Of a stretch of 8,633 nucleotides of DNA, positions 7,121 through 8,633 are shown one piece after another (position 1 is the first letter of the stretch; each line of letters opens with the position of its first letter). The DNA is taken from NCBI GenBank assembly GCA_016195505.1, contig JACPZN010000153.1:1-8633 (forward strand). The letters run 5' to 3'. A program made the translations under genes and the position numbers. This DNA is from Nitrospirota bacterium (GTDB lineage: Bacteria; Nitrospirota; Nitrospiria; Nitrospirales; Nitrospiraceae). Under the pieces are notes generated by a model. It ran no database searches. It saw nothing but the letters and a program-made list of their open reading frames with translations, and was not told the origin of the DNA.

Positions 7121-7430
7121 CAGGGCCCTGAAGAAACCGCGTGGTGAGCCAAGGTGAGTGGAGCGCTCGTTGTGAATTGATCAAGCGCGGGACACTCCTC
7201 AATTTTGCGGAACAACTGCGTCTGGACCCCTCTTCAGATTGCTGGCCGGTTGTCATGGCAGGCTTAAAGCACGCTCGGATGACAGCGTTCAGAACCCATC
7301 GCGGTGAATGAAGTCCTTCATGTCCGCCAAATGATTCAGCTCTGGACAAATCATTACTCAGGCGAAGAAACCTCCTTCAGGACTCCGCATCCCACCTCTT
7401 GCACACTTCTGCTGATTCAGATCGTTAGAC
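7121..7430. other. About 310 bp between units 2 and 3, no gene seen
   Basis: I see no supportable frame with a start signal. A short near-palindrome, ATGAAG-TC-CTTCAT (7308-7321), resembles the unit 1 palindrome with two bases missing, but the following 11-bp-spaced positions do not carry the repeat. It may be a decayed promoter copy. TCAGATCG-like sequence near 7417-7425 resembles the DNA upstream of unit 1 (5417-5425). Confidence 0.4.
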
Positions 7431-7475
7431 CTCACTCCATGCAGTGGTTCTTCGTCTCCAGGTGATTCGGACCTG

Positions 7476-7529
7476 GTGAAGAATTCTTCACGATCCGTTC
7501 GCGATCGGTACATCTGAGGCAGTTATATT
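7476..7529 (+). promoter_or_regulatory. Unit 3 promoter: palindrome, three direct repeats and -10
   Basis: GTGAAGAATTCTTCAC (7476-7491) is a perfect 16-bp palindrome. CTTCACG (7486), GTTCGCG (7497) and GTACATC (7508) are 11 bp apart. TATATT (7524-7529) starts 10 nt after the last repeat and is the best -10 of the three units. A proper -35 is absent because its place is taken by the repeats, which suggests activation by a bound regulator. Confidence 0.67.
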
Positions 7530-7646
7530 CACGGTGCGAGCCACGGAATCCTGAATTTCATCGTAGGGATTTCGAGCAGCCGGGACTCAATACCGGCCTG
7601 GAACTAGCCGCGATGGAGGATGAGAGAAGGAAGGAGGGTATCAATC

Positions 7647-7754
7647 ATGGGTATCACCGGAATTTTGGCAATCTCCTTTCCGCTAATCATTGTGGGGATG
7701 GTATTGGTGGTCACGTGGATCATGAGCCCAGCAGAATCGCATCGTAACGGATAA
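7647..7754 (+). CDS. Unit 3: 35-aa single-span membrane peptide, FPLIIVG family
   Basis: ATG at 7647 follows AGGAGG (7632-7637) by nine bases, a strong ribosome-binding site. Residues 3-26 are hydrophobic and include FPLIIVG at 11-17; SP at 27-28 and a short polar end (ESHRNG) follow. It is similar to the first 28 residues of the unit 2 product at 11 of 28 positions. A single inner-membrane span with a short cytoplasmic or periplasmic tail is expected. The function is unknown. It is likely switched on by the regulator that binds the repeats about 130 bp upstream. Confidence 0.65.
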   Translation: MGITGILAISFPLIIVGMVLVVTWIMSPAESHRNG

Positions 7755-7755
7755 G

Positions 7756-7926
7756 GCCAATATCAGAGTGAGCGAGTTCATTCACATGAAGTTTGACGAG
7801 GACAGAGAAAGCCGATGGTGCGCGGCTGAGAAGAGAACGGAACCTCTCACCTTCGTCGACGGCTGCAGATTGGTTAATACTCTGAGGCTGCGCACATCGT
7901 GCCAAAACCAGCAACCGGGAGGCTGA
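7756..7926 (+). pseudogene. Detached tail related to the unit 2 C-terminus
   Basis: Read from GCC at 7756, this stretch encodes a tail containing IHMKF, DEDR and EKRT, matching IHAKF, GENR and DKRT of the unit 2 protein (11 of 28 residues). It ends at TGA (7924-7926), just before the zinc-ribbon gene. It has no start of its own and is one base out of frame with the 35-aa peptide. It is either the remains of a longer unit 3 protein or non-coding homologous DNA. Confidence 0.3.
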
Positions 7927-7929
7927 ATC

Positions 7930-8262
7930 ATGGAACAGAGGGTGGAGTCAGGCGAAGCATTGCGAGATGGATCGGGGGCACAAGGGGGAACTGGACAAAC
8001 CACTCAGCTCCTTTCCGCAAGCGAGCAGTTCTACACGCGAGCCTGTGCTCGCTGCGGAGGCCTACTTGTGAACGAGTGGTACTACGACTTTGATAACACT
8101 GGCGAATACGGCGTCAAAGTCCTGCGTTGTGTGCAATGCGGGCACCGCATAGATCCCGTAATCCTGCTGAACCAATGTCGATCGGCGGACGAAAGCAGGC
8201 GCCTGCGGAGGGCGCGGCATAAGCACTCTCTCAGAACAGTCACGTTGGGTGAAGTCGCTTGA
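7930..8262 (+). CDS. Small zinc-ribbon protein
   Basis: The 110-aa product has two knuckles, C39-A-R-C42 and C67-V-Q-C70, in the frames CARCGGLLVNEWYYDF and VLRCVQCGHRIDPVIL. Four cysteines of this kind normally hold one zinc in a ribbon fold. Small proteins of this pattern are common in Nitrospira-type genomes, usually without a known job; nucleic-acid or protein binding is plausible. The first 30 residues are polar and glycine-rich, probably disordered, and the last 28 are basic. GGGAGG (7917-7922) sits seven bases before the ATG. None of the 11-bp repeat sites lies directly in front of it, but it could be read from the unit 3 promoter, as no terminator is seen between them. Confidence 0.7.
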   Translation: MEQRVESGEALRDGSGAQGGTGQTTQLLSASEQFYTRACARCGGLLVNEWYYDFDNTGEYGVKVLRCVQCGHRIDPVILLNQCRSADESRRLRRARHKHSLRTVTLGEVA

Positions 8263-8318
8263 TGCACAACAACGAACATAAAACGAATAGGCAGGGGATG
8301 TCGTTAAGGGAGGGTGGA

Positions 8319-8633
8319 ATGAAGGATAGAGACAAAAGAGGGAGCGTGTGGTCGATTGTGCTGGCAGGCGGCGACGGAGTGCGGACTAGGGAGTTCATCC
8401 GGCGTTGGCTCGGCTATGAGAAACCGAAGCAATACTGCGCCTTCGTTGGCTCTCGCTCAATGTTCCAGCACACGATCGACCGCGCGGCCAGACTGACCCC
8501 TTGGGAACGAGTGGTCGTAGTGGCGGCCCGGCATCATCAACATGAGGTCTGGCTCCAGCTCGATGGAAGGCCGGTGGGCATGGTGCTGTTGCAGCCAAAG
8601 AACATGGACACGGCCGCAGGCGTTTTTCTCCCC
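8319..8633 (+). CDS. Mannose-1-phosphate guanylyltransferase-like sugar nucleotidyltransferase, N-terminal part
   Basis: The first 105 codons are present and the frame is open at the right edge. The nucleotide-binding loop is LAGGDGVR (15-22), followed by KPKQYCAFVG (35-44), a FQHTIDRA helix (49-56), a VVVVAA strand (65-70) and QPKNMDTAAG (92-101). These are the motifs of enzymes that join NTP and sugar-1-phosphate to give NDP-sugars for polysaccharides. The usual G-x-G-T-R-L signature reads G-D-G-V-R-T here, and the usual NRGTA/NRDTA reads NMDTA. The start at 8319 follows GGGAGGG (8308-8314); an in-frame ATG at 8298 is possible but has a poorer site. The sugar and nucleotide specificity cannot be told from this part. 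Confidence 0.78.
   Translation, partial: MKDRDKRGSVWSIVLAGGDGVRTREFIRRWLGYEKPKQYCAFVGSRSMFQHTIDRAARLTPWERVVVVAARHHQHEVWLQLDGRPVGMVLLQPKNMDTAAGVFLP

Larger units (their letters stand above)
7476..7839 (+). repeat. Duplicated unit, copy 3 (partner of 6699-7063)
   Basis: The order of palindrome, repeats, -10, long leader, membrane peptide and tail is the same as in copy 2. Here the peptide stops early (TAA 7752-7754), and the conserved tail lies one base out of frame. Confidence 0.6.

Noticed and set aside
7308..7322. Near-palindrome ATGAAG-TC-CTTCAT as a fourth small-gene promoter
   Set aside because: Positions 11 and 22 bp downstream read CCAAATG and AGCTCTG, not the repeat, and no short gene follows.
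6936..7349. 137-codon minus-strand frame
   Set aside because: It lies opposite the unit 2 gene, has a cysteine- and arginine-rich sequence without domain signs, and has no start signal.

Overview
The window looks like chromosomal DNA of a Nitrospira-type bacterium (phylum Nitrospirota). This is inferred from protein style, not from a marker gene: a NorD-like protein, a lone ferredoxin:thioredoxin reductase catalytic subunit, a CusR/CusS-like two-component pair, a small C-x2-C/C-x2-C zinc-ribbon protein and a mannose-1-phosphate guanylyltransferase-like enzyme. No rRNA, tRNA, CRISPR array or recognisable transposase was seen.

Layout. Positions 1-1729 (minus strand) hold the N-terminal 576 codons of a NorD/CbbO-like protein, open at the left edge and carrying seven degenerate ~38-residue helical repeats before a HEAGH motif. 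A 66-nt imperfect stem-loop (1814-1879) lies between this gene and a divergent plus-strand pair: a 144-aa ferredoxin:thioredoxin reductase catalytic subunit (1891-2325) and a secreted carboxypeptidase-regulatory-like protein (2331-2945). An OmpR-family response regulator (3239-3922) and its membrane histidine kinase (3919-5355) follow, overlapping by ATGA. From about 5360 to 7920 the DNA is gene-poor and consists mainly of three promoter/short-ORF units. At the right end are a zinc-ribbon protein (7930-8262) and the start of a sugar-phosphate nucleotidyltransferase (8319 to the right edge).

The main discovery is a putative local regulon. Each of the three units downstream of the kinase (operators at 5486-5514, 6709-6737 and 7486-7514) has three 7-bp direct repeats related to [C/G]TTCA[T/C]G at exactly 11-bp spacing. 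In all three a -10-like hexamer (TAGAGT, TACATT, TATATT) starts exactly 10 nt after the last repeat. The same repeat, four times at 11-bp spacing, lies upstream of the response-regulator gene (3029-3068). Direct repeats at 11-bp spacing are the classic binding pattern of OmpR/PhoB-type regulators, so the simplest reading is that this regulator controls itself and activates three short genes. Each of those genes encodes a very small single-span membrane peptide (31 aa; 82 aa with a similar N-terminus; 35 aa). Units 2 and 3 are clear duplicates (shared FPLIIVG core, collinear leaders, related tails); unit 1 shares the promoter block but not clearly the peptide. The signal sensed and the peptides' function cannot be read from the sequence.
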